Below, piece after piece: positions 22,330 through 34,379 of a DNA stretch of 64,000 nt. The position numbers and the translations under genes were made by a program. Origin of the DNA: Oreohelix idahoensis (taxonomy: Eukaryota; Mollusca; Gastropoda; Stylommatophora; Oreohelicidae); contig JAMPIV010012176.1 of NCBI GenBank assembly GCA_024509875.1, forward strand, positions 1 through 64,000. The letters are read 5' to 3'. Each line of letters starts with the position of its first letter. Within the stretch, counting starts at the first letter, position 1. The notes beneath the pieces were generated by a model, which worked only from the letters and a program-made list of their open reading frames with translations, was not told the DNA's origin and ran no database searches.

Positions 22330-23085
22330 TTGAGCTCATTCAAGGAAATCATCTTCATCGTGACATATCCGACGTAAGCGTAGAAGGTGAGAGTAGGGAA
22401 TGGAATCTTTACAGCTGAGAGGGTGAGAGGAAGTACAAAGAAGGAAACCATGAGCATCAGTAGGTTTATAAAAGACAGAGGTAGTAAGGCCAGTAGGAGT
22501 AATATTGAGAGTAAAGACAAGGAAGTTAACTGAAGTGGTAGAAATCTAAGAAGTGAGATTGATGGCAGGATGGACATTGCCAACATAGTCAACGAATCTA
22601 CGGAGGTTAACTTCAGACATGTCTGTGACTCCAATACCATCGTCGATATTACGACGGTAAAACTCAGGTAATGGTCCATCGTAACTTTGAAGCACCAAAT
22701 ATTCAAAGTACCCATGAAAAGGCAAGCATAACTCGGGTCCATTTTGGTGCCCATAGCAACGCCACTAATTTGATTAAAGAACTGGCCATTGAATTTAAAA
22801 GAGTTGAGAGCGAGAATCAATTCCGCAAGGCGAAGAAGAGAACCTGTGCTAAAGGCAAAGTCAGTGCATCTGTCGAGAAAAAATTGTAGTGCTTTAAGGC
22901 CATCAGAGTGTGGAGTGGAAGTACAAAGCGAACAAACATGCAGAAGAAAAAGACGGTAAGTGTGGTCAGGTGTGAATTGGATGGAATCAAAAGTAGGGAT
23001 AGCATGGGTGGTGTCCTTCAAAAAGAAAGGTAGATTAGCCACTAAGGATTGCAAAATACTATCCAGGAAATCAGAGATCCGTTCA
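22330..23085 (-). pseudogene. Penelope-type reverse transcriptase (frameshifted)
   Basis: The first part reads AELILALNSFKFNGQFFNQI, then GVAMGTKMDPSYACLFMG, the conserved AMGT..PSYA motif of Penelope-like RTs. A frameshift at about 22709 follows. The other frame continues with EFYRRNIDDGIGVTDM, holding the catalytic IDD (about 22640). Later blocks reach the thumb region (to about 22330 and beyond). The 328-residue open frame 22323-23309 is chimeric: its first ~70 residues are antisense to a LINE tail and its last third is out of frame. Confidence 0.85.
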
Positions 23086-23094
23086 GTGAGACAA

Positions 23095-23400
23095 GAGCAG
23101 AGTGGTTGGCCGAATACCATCACCAACCAAGAACTGATTTCTCGGAGCAACCAAGAAAACATGCACACCATTATAACTGGTAGACGGTGGAGTTGGGTTT
23201 GCCACGTCCTCAGAAGAGACCCTGATGCCATCACAAGAACAGCTATGCTATGGACCCCTGAAGGAAAGCGAAAAAGAACTTGGCCGAGAACTATGGTGCC
23301 AAGATGCAAAGAATGAACCAGAGCTGGGGCACTGCAAGAATGATGGCCACTGACAGAGCAAAGTAGAAGCAGTTTTTTGCTACCCTACAAGTCCCCATAT
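23095..23400 (+). pseudogene. LINE C-terminal fragment (family D, copy 1)
   Basis: Encodes WPNTITNQELISRSNQEN, RRWSWVCHVLRRDPDAITRT and WTPEGKRKRTWPRT, followed by MNQSWGT-like coding in another frame. This is the 3'-terminal part of an RTE-like LINE, downstream of the RT palm. Copies occur at 30415-30605 (+) and 44640-45130 (-). It adjoins the 5' break of the Penelope-like element head to head. Confidence 0.82.
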
Positions 23401-23496
23401 TTCTAGGTGGTCACAGCGACTATGGGTAGGGAGCACAGAGGCAAAAGACTGTCAAAAGGGGGTCATGAGGAAAACAAAATTTGAGAACGCCATACG

Positions 23497-23703
23497 TACA
23501 CAAATACGTTATCCCTTCTGCTAGCTCACATATGTCATAAACTACAACATCACAACATGTAGTAACACAAATACATTATCCCTTCTGCTAGCTCACATAT
23601 GTCATAATCTACAACAACACAACAGGTTGTAACACAAATACATTATTCCTTCTGCTAGCTCACATATGTCATAAACTACAACAACACAACAGGTACTAAC
23701 ACA
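23497..23703. repeat. 67-bp tandem repeat (3 units)
   Basis: Three units containing CCTTCTGCTAGCTCACATAT then GTCATAA and CTACAACAACACAACA. Units are over 90% alike. Confidence 0.9.
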
Positions 23704-24060
23704 ACTAATAACACTGGACAACAGCCAAAATGTATCCGAGACAAAAGTAGCTATTTTTAACTAATTTGGACATGTTGATCACGGATATGAACTTAAAAAT
23801 CGCGAGTTAGCTCTAGTTTTTAAGATCCGGAAGGGGGCAAAGGGGGTGTAAAGAAAGCTTACAGCCTTTGTTTTGGTTGTGAGATCGGTGATCATGACCG
23901 GTATTGGGCCCCACATATATGTTTTCAATCCTCTGCAACGAATCTGCGCTGCTGGTTGAACCGAAAAGCACGATCGATGCGTTTTGCATTTCCAATGGTG
24001 TGAAGGGAAACGACAAAACATCATAATGATTGTTACTTTTGCATGACTCCTCCAAATTGA

Positions 24061-24580
24061 CATGGTATTTCTAAGAAGAAAAAGCGGCCTGTGGCCTATC
24101 CGAATATTTCCTTTGCTATGCGGCCAGTGCCTCACGATGAAGGACTTCCTGTTCCTGACCCACCAGAATCTTATACTCTGGATGATGAAGAAGATAATAA
24201 GGCCAGTGGACATCCGTCACCCGTGAAAGCATCTACATCAAGAGATCCTGATTTCGTGCCTATTGAAGAGTCTGTACAGTCACATACAATTACCCAGAGT
24301 GAATTGAATGATCTAGTGAGAGATCTGGAATTGCCAAAAAATAAAGCAGAGCTGTTGGGGTCCAGACTGCAGCAATGGAATCTTCTAGAAGAGAATGTGC
24401 ATGTGTCTGTGTTTCGTGCTCGGCAAAAAGGTCTGCTTCCATATTTCAAAATAACAGATAACCTCATTGCTTGTGTTGGTATACTGGGTCTGATGGCAGC
24501 ACTGCACATCAACTACAAAGACGACGATTGGAGGCTGTTCATTGATTCGTCCAAGTTGAGTGTCACAGAGAGTTTTATGA
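24061..24580 (+). pseudogene. Fragment of a conserved repeated animal protein family
   Basis: The open frame from the stop at 24058 reads KKKKRPVAYPNISFAMRPVP, then PVPDPPESYTL, an acidic Ser/Pro-rich stretch, TQSELNDLVRDLELPKNKAE, GSRLQQWNLLEENV and WRLFIDSSKLS. I recognise this as a family seen in many copies in invertebrate genomes. It has no established function and may be carried by a mobile element. Homology stops at about 24565 after SSKLSV. The next residues are low-complexity Phe/Ser and do not fit, so the C-terminal half is missing. There is no family-like start Met; an initiation at 24091 would be a GTG inside the conserved block. Confidence 0.6.
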
Positions 24581-24599
24581 TCAATAAATTTTCTATATT

Positions 24600-26666
24600 C
24601 TCTTCTTTTTTTCTACCCGTGTCCTCTATTTTATTATCGCTCTTTTATCCTTTTCCTGTATTTTTCGCATTCTTTCATTTGCGAAAAATATTTTCTTTCC
24701 CATTCTCATTTTACCGTTTTTCTTTCTCATACTGATACGCATGTTATTACGTAGGTGTCAGGCTTTGGAGGTTATTGCGTTGTAGACGTAAAACTGTGAA
24801 TATTCGTCTTTCTCAGACATAGGGCCGACATATCGTCTGCATTTTCACCTGTCACAACGTAGTTTCATCGGCTGAGTGCTCAGGTGAGGCGTGAAACCCG
24901 ACATCTGCACGGCGCAGAATGAGACATTTGTCTGGTAGTTTCCTCTGTCACGGCACTATTCGGCCACTTTCTTAGATGGAGGTGTCTAAGACGCGTTTGG
25001 CATTTTATTGCCAGCGTCTAAGGTACGTAGGTGTTAGGGAAAGGAGAGGCTATTGCGTGGTTTTGGAAATAGCGCACATCTTTGTCCGTTTTATAGATAT
25101 AACTAGAGTTGGAAACCTGACTTCACGCACTCAGTAACTTCGCAGTTAAACTAGAACTACCTACGTTCGAGCCCTAAGAATCTCTGTTATAGAAGCAATT
25201 AATGGTCGAATTGAATGTTCGATTCCTAAGTATCTCTGTTGATGATAGAGGGCATTAATTGGTCGAAGTGGTTTTAGTTCTTAGTAGTTTTGTGTTGAGG
25301 TAAATATATTACATCTAGTATTTTGTGAAGTGATAAAGTGTTTAATCGCCTAGTATATTTCTCTAGTGCAGAAGAAATTAATTTAAAAGTTGTTATATTC
25401 TCTAGTGGACGTGTTTCAGTGGAAAACCGAATAAATTATAATTTCTAGCTTAAGATCATTCGGCTATTAATAAATTTAATTTAACTGCTAAATACTCAGT
25501 CGAGAATATTTTAAACTAACTAGTAAATGCACTGATGCCTCATGAGTATTGACGAAATATATTTATATGTATTTCTAATTCATGATGATTGATTTTATGA
25601 ATATAACTTATTTCACGGGAAGTTTTAAATGATAAGTCAAGCTGTACCCTTGCAGTTTAAAATGTAAGTTATAACGAGTACCAAGTATGTATAATTATTT
25701 TTTCCCCTCTATTTAGTGAAGAAAACTGGGGTTAACCCAAACTTTGCCACCGTTAAGTACAGAGATATATCTGTGAAGTACCAAAACATTCTTTCTTTAA
25801 AGACTTGGTTTTAACCTTTACAAGAACTTTAAAGATTTTAAATAAGTAACGGGCCCATCGTGCGTGATTTAATTCTTCCAGAGGAAAACCTCAAGTACAT
25901 TTTAGCCTGTGTGGCAAGTAACATATTAACGTCAGTAACATTCCGACGGAGTTTTGACTAGTGATGTGGTGACCAAATATAGTCCTATCCTGAAAGTAGA
26001 CATCGACCTGACATTTTTCAGTTCTAGAAACCTAGGCCATTTAACACTGTGCTCGTTGTTAATGTTTGTGCCTGGACAATTTTTATGTGACTTAAACAGA
26101 CATCCGAAAAAAAATAAGAACACCCAAGGAATCGTTCCCTGAAGCAGAGAATTCAACCCGTCTTTTTTGGAACTGAGGATTTCCTGGTCAAGACTGAAAT
26201 TGACGAGTCTGTATGTGAATGTCCTAAGAATTATGTTCCCAGATGCTACGAACAAAGCTGTAAGTATGCATGAGAGCTCGTGGCCACGGCTGAATGAACA
26301 GAGTGAACGCAGGTCTGAGTGGTTCTTATTGTTGTATTTTGGCACCCATTTTGCTGTCTTAACTGTCTTTATGCAAGTTTGTTGATAACAGTATCTTCCC
26401 TTAGAATAGATACTGCTATCAAAGTCAGTTCATACATTCAAATGGAAAATATTAGACCCAAATCTTATGTATCTGTGACTCTTTGGGGGCTATCATCTTT
26501 CTCATAACGGGACTGTGGGCTAAACATCGAGGGAAGATCATAACTGTGGGTCTACCATTTCTTGTAGCAATTCATTGATTTTTTTACTATTTGTATATGC
26601 TTTGATGTAATTTTATGTGTTGTGATGGAATTTTATGATAATTAAAATTCCCTTGATCTTAATCAG
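24600..26666. other. Long stretch with no supportable gene
   Basis: AT-rich. A weak internal duplication is visible: TACGTAGGTGT near 24754 and again near 25026, each followed by a GGCTATTGCG or GGTTATTGCG block. Opposing frames at 25932-26345 and 25954-26142 overlap and show no domain. Confidence 0.5.
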
Positions 26667-27002
26667 TGTGTCGGGTCAGCTCGTTCCAAAATATCTATAT
26701 AACCATTGTTATAGTTTTCCCACGTCTGTACGTCTAACTGTCGTCTTATGTATGTGTGTAGGTGAGTAGATATATATTTAATATATATGTGGTAGACTGT
26801 CTGACCACTCTAAATCTGTCGTAGGAGATAGGTGAAAGAGAGAAAGATTTCTCGATTTCAGAGACAGCCTCTATCACATTCCACCAGCTTACTCGTGGGA
26901 ATCTATTTCTACTATCATCTCTCACTGTGGCTATCACTCATTCTAATCTATTCATAAGTGACCAAGCCAAAGTCTTAATTCCCCTATCAAAAATCTACGA
27001 CA
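26667..27002 (+). repeat. Possible LTR of the gag-protease element
   Basis: Begins TGTGTCGGGTCAGCTCGTTC and ends CTACGACA three bases before a primer-site-like stretch. The TG...CA ends and the position upstream of gag fit an LTR of about 336 bp. No second LTR is present in the window, so the 5' boundary is a guess. Confidence 0.35.
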
Positions 27003-27005
27003 GAA

Positions 27006-27032
27006 TGGTGGCTCGTTTTCCGGGAATTGAAC
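27006..27032 (+). promoter_or_regulatory. Probable tRNA primer-binding site
   Basis: TGGTGGCTCGTTTTCCGGGA followed by ATTGAAC resembles the complement of a tRNA 3' end with its T-arm. It lies about 700 bp upstream of the gag start, the expected place in a Gypsy element. Confidence 0.55.
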
Positions 27033-27729
27033 TATAGTCCTCAGTAAATACGTATATCAGCTCGGCTGCATGATTTATTTTCTTTATTCTGATATAGAGT
27101 AAGAGTGTGATGTCTTGTGAGTTTTTGTATCTTTAAAAATAATTTATCCCCTAGATAAACGATCTGTTTACGGGCGTGCTGACCACACAAACTGATAAGT
27201 GTTTTTCCACAACATTTTGAGTAATATACATTTGAGTTACAGGTTGATTTTGTCGGAATATATGTTAATTGTTGATTCTGTAATACTAAACGCTGGTAAA
27301 GTTTGTGATTGTATAACAGTCACAGGGTTCTGAAGAAGTAGGTATTTGAGCTAAGCTAAGGAGTGCGTTCAGACAATTACGTCCTGTAAATTGCCTCCCT
27401 TACCCTAACTGACTTCAGGGGTAAACTTGTAGTGGACTTACAAATTAAGGGATTTTTTCTCTTTAAATTTTAGCAATAATTATTTTGTTTCCACTGTAGA
27501 AACTTATTTTTCAGGGAGTAATCTTAACTACCATTTATTTGGGATAGTCGTCTGCATTAGGTGCTTTATTGCCGCTTAATAGCAGCGATAGTTAGACACT
27601 ATATTTTTGGAGGAGGTATCCCAGGTTAAAGTATATCATCTTTTGTTTTGGTATTTTCTCGCAAGTGGTAGGAACCAGCGTATCTTTTTCTTCTTGCTTT
27701 TTCGACTTAGTCTCAGCCACTGACTTATT

Positions 27730-28803
27730 ATGGCAGAAAGGGCGAAGCTTAGGCAGATGCTGCGGGACGAAGCGAGAGAAGAAGGTTTGGACGGATAAGA
27801 AGCGAAAGCTTTTGTCGGGGACGAACTTGAGATATATGATGCGGAGTAGAAGGAGAAAGCAGCCGAAGCTAGCGAGCAGAAGAAGATGGACAAGAAAATG
27901 GAAATCCGCAGGGAGAGACAGCAAGAGAAGGAGAGGGAAGAAAGAGAGAAGGAGAGACAGCACGAGGAAAGAGAGAAGATGAGACAGCATGAGAAGGCGA
28001 GGGAGGAGAGACAGCATGAGGAAAGAGAAAACGAGCAACGACGGCAACATAAGTTGGCTCTTAACGCTCTAGAAGTCCAAAGTCGTGGCTCTGCCTCTAC
28101 CTCCAGCAATGGAGAGTCTTCTCCTCATTCTTCCTTAACTGATCCTTCTAACACTCAATCTCTTCAACTCAACGCTATGTCTTTTGCTCTAGAATCGTTC
28201 CCTTGTCTTAATGAGAAGATTGACAAAAATCTAGAAAAATTCGAGAAAATTGCAACTCTGTACGGTTTAGAGAGGTCGCGTTGGAATATGAAGCTTTCTC
28301 AGGCGTTGAAAAGCAGTGCGTATGATGTTTACGCCAAACTGGAAAGCAGCCAACAAGACAACTAAGGTGTGTTGAAGAAAACGTTACTGGAGCGCTTTGA
28401 AATGAATGCTCGAAAATTTTTGCAACTGTTTCGCTACAGCAGGAAGGAGAGCTCTGAAACTTTTCAGCAGTTCTCGTCTCGTTTGAAGGGATACTTGACA
28501 AAGTGCCTTGAGCTTTCACAGCTCCCCTCTACCGATGAAGGTCTTGAGGAATTTGTTATAACAGAACAAATAAAGAACACTTTGTCTGCTGATACCCGAA
28601 GATTTCTAGCTGAGCAAGGTGCAGAAAAGCTTAAAGACATTTTGGAAACGTCTGAGCGTTATCACAATGCGCTGGCTGAGCTGCCGGCCACAAAACGTAA
28701 ACCGAAAGAAGAGCAGTTTCGAAAGAATAACCTAGATCAATCTTCTCATGCTTTTAATCAGAATAACCACAGAGAAACTGGACCTCAAAACCCCCCTCCT
28801 TAA
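27730..28803 (+). pseudogene. gag: Ty3/Gypsy gag, multiple stops
   Basis: Starts MAERAKLRQMLRDEAREEG at 27730. In-frame stops fall at 27796-27798, 27847-27849, 28363-28365 and 28801-28803, with homologous reading on both sides of each. After the first two stops comes a long charged coil of Glu/Arg/Gln/His repeats (27886-28060) and a Ser-rich linker. The capsid-like region follows with FPCLNEKIDKNLEKFEKIAT and LYGLERSRWNMKLSQALKSS, then ETFQQFSSRLKGYLTKCLEL. It parallels the gag at 7450 in layout, suggesting the same Gypsy clade. I see no CCHC zinc knuckle downstream. Confidence 0.85.
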
Positions 28804-29057
28804 AAATCCAAGTTCTACAAAATCAAGTACCCCAACCACAGTAAACAGTCTGATATACCCGACCACCCTACATGGCAGCGCAGCCAGAAAGGACAAGGTG
28901 GCAAAGGGAGAACCCCTGAGCACGTTACTAATGATCAGAGCGAGCACACCGAGCCGAAACGCATAGGATGCTTGCTAAAAGTCTCGCAAGGCGGAATTAT
29001 TGACAGTGATTCCCAACATGTAGAGGGGAAAGACCTTCTACGCGAGGTACTGTTATA

Positions 29058-29534
29058 TTGAACGGTTCTCAAACTTGTTGTTTATTTGACACGGGGCTTT
29101 CTTATGATTGCACTGTTGCCAGAAATCTGGTTAAACCCGGTCAAGAGACAGGAGAGACCGTCGAACTTTGTGGAGTTTCTAAGAGTAATGCACCTACAGT
29201 GCTTCCCATCGCACTGGTGGAGATCCACTCTGAGTTTGTCAGAGGTGTGATCAAAGCGGCTGTTATGGATGACCCCATCTACCCAGTCATACTTGGCGGT
29301 AGATACGTGTTTATTGGGAAACCGGAAGAGCTGATTGTGGCAGCAGTAACTACAAGAGGGCAAACCAAGAAGGAACGGGAGCCTGCGCCTAATTTATTAC
29401 CGATGAAACTTAAAGAAGCGCAACAAAAGGACCGTACTTTGGCACCCTGCTTTAGGAAACTGCCCATGGCTAAAGAACCCAGACAGCACGGGAACATTTT
29501 TTCTAAGGATGGTTATGAACACACTTTCCGCTGA
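29058..29534 (+). pseudogene. pro: Gypsy aspartic protease fragment
   Basis: CCLFDTGLSYDCTVARNLV contains the DTG active site of a retroviral-type aspartic protease, here DTGLS rather than the usual DTGAS. DDPIYPVILGG further on is the matching second conserved block. A short tail reaching toward pol has EAQQKDRTLAPCFRKL, then the frame ends at 29532-29534. The reading frame differs from gag, and the apparent TTG start at 29058 is not a real start. Reverse transcriptase and integrase are missing. The protease would mature Gag-Pol. Confidence 0.85.
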
Positions 29535-29622
29535 CATTCTCAATTTATCAGAATATACACAGGCTTGGTTTTGCCTTTACAAATTACACAGTGACTTTAA
29601 AACACAGGTACACTTCCTAACG

Positions 29623-29624
<2 letters not shown>

Positions 29625-29676
<52 letters not shown>
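29625..29676. repeat. (TA)n microsatellite
   Basis: About 26 perfect AT dinucleotides just after the protease fragment. Confidence 0.98.
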
Positions 29677-29679
<3 letters not shown>

Positions 29680-29689
29680 ACTCTTTCTT

Positions 29690-29900
29690 ACCCTCAAGTA
29701 CATATAGTCGACCGGTTAATGGTCATACAGTCTGCTCTCAGATGCAGAAGGCAAAGGAAATTTCACTGACAGCCTGGCGCTCTTACTGTAGTTTAAAAAT
29801 TGTGTAGCCTTCTTCCTAACGAGGGCAAGTCTTTATATAGGTCATGGCCGGACGACACAGAAAGCAGAACTGCTGAAGTGTGTTGTATAATCAAATACCT
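29690..29900. repeat. LTR-like remnant, partner of 56870-57060
   Basis: TTACCCTCAAGTACA, GGTTAATGGTCATACAGTCT and CAGATGCAGAAGGCAAAGG align with 56878-56945. Both then reach a CTTTATA.-type promoter-like patch followed by GGCC and GGAC/GGAT motifs. They may be copies of the same terminal repeat. No boundaries are clear. Confidence 0.4.
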
Positions 29901-30410
29901 GCATGCATTCGTTTAGATGTGTGGGTATGGAAAACTAGGAATATAAATATCCTCCTAATTCCTGGAGCGATTTCGTTCATCTTAGGCTTAAAGTACGCCC
30001 TGGATTATTCTTTATCTATCTAGATAATTGTCTTTTCTTACACAAGTCCGTCTTTTCATAGGCGTAACCCAAACAGCAAAATTCTCGACTTGCCTAATGT
30101 CTCGATGCATTCCACTCGAGATTTCTCTATTCCAATAATGCTTTTCGTGGAAGTCTTTACACCAACATATAAAAGAACATTCCTATTATTAAATTACTGA
30201 CCTTTTCCAAGCGGTACTTCTCTCATAATGCTGTAGTTTACTTCCAGTTCCAATAAGGTTACACAGATTTGAGACTAGCCATGTCGAATGCCTAATGCTA
30301 TTGTAAACAAACGAATAAGGACGCCTTTTCATTAGGCCGTCTAGGATACACTGTTATAAAGTATTGCGTGCCGTTGTGGTATAAATGACGTGTTGTGAAT
30401 CAGACTTTAC
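29901..30410. other. No gene seen
   Basis: AT-rich, no repeat partner or frame that I can support. Confidence 0.4.
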
Positions 30411-30414
30411 AATA

Positions 30415-30605
30415 GACCCCGATGCCATCACAAGAACAGCTATTCTAATGACACATGAAGAAAAGCGGAAGATAGGCCGACCAAAAACAACTTTTCGGAT
30501 AACTGTGGAGGTCGAGTTGCAAAGAATGAACCAGAACTGGGGCATTGCATAAAGGTTGGCCGCCGACCAAGCAAAGTGGAAGCAGTTAGTAGCTGTTCTA
30601 CTGTG
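30415..30605 (+). pseudogene. LINE C-terminal fragment (family D, copy 2)
   Basis: Starts at CCCCGATGCCATCACAAGAA and continues to AAAGTGGAAGCAGTTAGT, matching 23218-23380. The protein equivalent covers PDAITRT and the following conserved tail, with substitutions and small indels. Strongly 5'-truncated. Confidence 0.8.
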
Positions 30606-30889
30606 ATAAACGAGCGCAAAGTCCTTTTTGCTCCATGTTTTCCTACATTTTTCATATTGTATTTTCTCCGACATTTGCTCTTTCATCTCATATTTGCGAT
30701 CCACATTTGCTATTTCATCGTTGTGATTACTCGCGACCGGTATCTAGAGAACCACATTTGTTCTTTCATCGGGGGAAATAAAAGTCCTTTGATTGAGTCC
30801 ACATGCCTGACATTATCGTTTGAAGCCCACATTGCATCGTGATAAATCTGGTAAAAACACATATGGTCATCCTAATCAAACATCTGGGC

Positions 30890-31035
30890 ATGCTGTAATT
30901 TCTGTGACACCACATTGGACGCCCAGATTGGCCAGGGGAAAACGTTTCATGCTGTAATGGTGTTATCTTTGGTCGGCCGCGGTTCAGACAAGCGTTGGTT
31001 TACCACATTGGACGCCCACCTTGGCCAGGTGAACA
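30890..31035. repeat. ~90-bp spaced direct repeat, possible LTR-element leader
   Basis: CCACATTGGACGCCCAGATT and CCACATTGGACGCCCACCTT occur 90-100 bp apart, each followed by GGCCAGG. Such motifs occur next to primer sites in some LTR elements, but no coding region follows. Confidence 0.45.
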
Positions 31036-33245
31036 ATAAACAATCAGAGGTCAAACTACACCCACGTTTAGACTGACAGGGGACAAGAGCGATCCTGTGA
31101 ATGAGTGACCAGAGGGGCCATTAAGGATTGGTTGGTATGAGCGGAGCTAGATGTCGGATCCAGAAACCCATATTGGACTGGCAGAAATATAATCTACTGC
31201 GTAGCTTGTTCTAGGAAGGAGTCCAGTTTTTACCTTGTGAGGAAGAGATTAAACCCAAAAACGCATAGCCTAATACACGTGTTTACTCAGAGTGGATGAT
31301 AATTCAGTTCTGTGATTAATTGTGTTCTTAAAGGATTTTGCGAAGGGAAAAGAAGGTTAGTAGATCTTATGCTTATTAATACATTTTCTTATTTTTGTTT
31401 ATTTTAACCTCACAGCTAAAATGTGCGAAAGATAAAGTTTCAAATAATTCTTGGCATAACTGATTAATAAAATCAGAAAATTTTCCTAGAAGATGATAGG
31501 ATGATAGGAGGTAATTAATAGTTCATATTTCACCTTCATCATCATCACAGTCTCCCATGCGCACACACTCTCATGCACAAGATATTTAACATCATTAGAA
31601 TTGAACTCAGAGAGAGAGAGAGATGAATAATGAGCAGTAGTTTAAATGAAAGTCAACCAGTGATGTTAAATGTGAAAACTTACGAAGACTTTTGTGTGTC
31701 TTCAGTTCATCAGAAGTCTGAGTCTACATGCAACGTGTCTGACGTCTAACCAGAAATAAGTTATCAAAAACGGACATTTGGCTAGCAGAATTCGCCATAG
31801 GACATCTTTCATTCCTCAATTAAAAAGGAATATTGTCTCACCCACAAGTCATAAGGTGGACGCAGCATTTTTCGTCACCATATACTGCTTGCTCACAAGT
31901 TCAATACATCGTTATCACAAGTTCAATACAGAGTCATCATAAATTCAAATCACTCGAAAAATCATTATTATCTGAAGTCAAGCAAAAGAGCTCAAAAGAG
32001 GAATCGCATATTTATACCACGTGCAACACACTCTTAAGCGCATTTTATGAAGCAGACTCGAAAGTATATGAATCACGACTACATACGCAAGATTATGAGT
32101 CTACATATCACTAACATTTCGTGAAGATATCCAGTCTGACCAGTACCGTCGGGAGATTAGACAACAGACCTTTTGTTCATATGACAGCTATTAACTGTTG
32201 ATCAACACTACAGAGATATACTCAAACAGTGAAGGAATATACATAGATATCTCGTCAGCGTTCTCCGTACGACAACAGTATTCATCAGAACGTCCTCGAC
32301 TTATAGATACCCCACTCGACATAACGTATAACAACGTGGGACATTTTATGCATACATGTGAATCTCATATCTAGGAGAAGCATTTAGAGACACATGGACT
32401 GTGTAGAGTACTCACCATTTTGGTAACACGTATCATATCACATCATCATTTCACTTTACACCAGTTCATTCTTAATTAACTATTACTTAATTAACTGTAA
32501 TTTTATTATCTCATCTGTGTGTTTTGTGTGAATCGTCTTTCACCATCATCACGTTCTAACCATTACTAACCCTATATGTGTGGATATTTCATTAATAAAC
32601 CCAACGATCGGTTGATCATTATCAAGAGTTATTTAATGTATCACTCGTGCTGTCGGTGTTACATATTCACCTATAGGAACCTTTCTCTATTCAGATGAGG
32701 TTGGGGGCTTTTTCTTTACGGGATCTAAGGGCAGAAGCTAAGGTCGTTGGGAAACATAACTCTTTCCATAATTAATTAGAAAACACTGTCTAGTGGAAAG
32801 CATTCGCATTCCTGTCTTCTTGTCCCTATCTCGAATAGGTCTTTATTATTTCTTAACGAGCCAATTTCTAGAGACCTTATATCTAATATCTCATAGACTA
32901 TTCCTGGCAAAAACTACTGTCGTAGTTGCCCCAGTGACTCACCACACGACACCTACAAGAAGCCACCAGGCGTGATGCCCACTGACAGCTTTGAGTTGGT
33001 GCCTAAGGATCAAAGAGGGAGAAACTAATGCGCGACATTTAAAACATACGTTGTCACGTTTACGCATATTTGATCTTAGACCTACATAATGTTACGCCTT
33101 CTTACAGCAAATAGGGGTAATAATTGTACGGTGGGTTAACGTACCTTGATCATTCAACCAGCTCGTGCTGTTAGTGAGCTGTTTGAGTAAAAGAAGTTCT
33201 CTAGAAAATAGTTCAGACAATTTAAAATAATGATTACTAATTTAG
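31036..33245. other. No gene seen over 2.2 kb
   Basis: AT-rich with a short (GA)n run near 31609-31622. Short frames at 31833-32114 and 32793-32975 show no domain. Possibly single-copy DNA. Confidence 0.5.
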
Positions 33246-33249
33246 ATAT

Positions 33250-33590
33250 CAACTCTGCCTAATCCTGGCCCAAGCCCGTGCTGAAAAAAGTGAGGAGGGA
33301 TTCTGAATGACCTGAGTGCTTGATGCGTTTAAGGAAGTGAAGGGTAAACCCATGAATCAGCTAGATGGCATTTATGGAGGCCGTAAGGAGGCATCAACAA
33401 AGGGGCAACATGCCAATCACCTGTTTGTCTTACAATTTTATTACAAGAAACCATAGAGATTTATCCGGACCGACTTTAAAGACAACAAAATGGCACGAAG
33501 GCAGCCGATAGAATAGTATGGCGTTATCTTTGGCAAACCTCTACACCCTAAGGTAGAAGAGGAACAACGAAGTAAGGAATTTAGATGTCG
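33250..33590 (+). pseudogene. LINE 3'-end fragment (family E, copy 1)
   Basis: The end of this block reads MALSLANLYTP followed by a stop, then KRNNE, matching MALSLVNLYT just downstream of the LINE tail at 38060 (minus). The preceding sequence is too decayed to read in one frame. The overall form, with GATAGAATAGTATGGCG then CTACACCC and AGAAGAGGAACAACGAAGTA, recurs at 41500-41565. Confidence 0.55.
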
Positions 33591-34379
33591 CCTCGTAGAA
33601 TTACTGAGGAGAAAGAATAGGGTTTCCGCTCCTTAAGTCTGGCAGGATTGTCTCCGCTGCTCCGCAGTAGTGGATATGTCTCTATGACATTCTGATGTTT
33701 GTATGGATTTATACATTGTTTTGTACATATTATTACATGTTATTCCCACTGTCACGGATTTCCTCCCCTTAGCTCTGCAGTAGTGGTCCAACAGTGACCA
33801 AAACTCAAGAGTAACTAATGGGGGTCTTCAAAGGTGTCTACCTTTGCACAAGATTACGTTTGGCAGAGTTGTAGATAGAAGGATAATGTTGCTTCTACCT
33901 CAAGGAAGTGTCACTAGATGTCCAGAAAGCGAGAACGATGCTGCATGAGCTGAGCAAATGTTAACTCTAGTATCTGCCGTCAATGTTTGTGGAGATTTAT
34001 GCAATAATTAATGTTAGCTCGTTCAAGCCTCCAGCTGAGTTAATTCAGCGAAATTCATGTGATCATTATTTTCATCTGAAATATCTTTTTTTTTAAAATT
34101 TAATACATTATGTTCCTGATTTGACGAAGAGCACTTTTCAGCACTGACGACACATTTTGGAGCGCAAATCTACGATATCAGTGCGAGGGTAACTTTATAC
34201 TAGCATTTAGAGTGACAGACCATATAAGTATTTACTACTTTATAACTCGTAGCGAGTGGAAATGATTTTTTTAAAATATATTGATAAAATACAATAAAAA
34301 ACATTCAAATGTTATAAGATGCATATAATGTACATGATGAACTTATATTATTTGTAAGTAAACAATTTTTGTTTATTTA
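33591..34379. other. No gene seen
   Basis: Contains two related GCAGTAGTGG patches (about 33664 and 33778) but no gene or clear element. Confidence 0.4.

Larger units (their letters stand above)
21060..23090 (-). mobile_element. Penelope-like retroelement (5'-truncated)
   Basis: Minus-strand element encoding a Penelope-type reverse transcriptase (about 23085-22330) followed by a GIY-YIG nuclease (about 21900-21589), then a non-coding 3' region to about 21060. The RT-then-GIY-YIG order is diagnostic of canonical Penelope-like elements. The N-terminal RT half is missing: homology begins at TERISDFLDSILQSLVANLP, next to an antisense LINE tail. Several frameshifts disable it. The terminal region (21080-21180) recurs at 34630-34730. 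Confidence 0.88.

Noticed and set aside
22323..23309. 328-residue minus-strand frame as one protein
   Set aside because: It joins antisense LINE sequence, a Penelope RT piece and an out-of-frame tail; not one gene.
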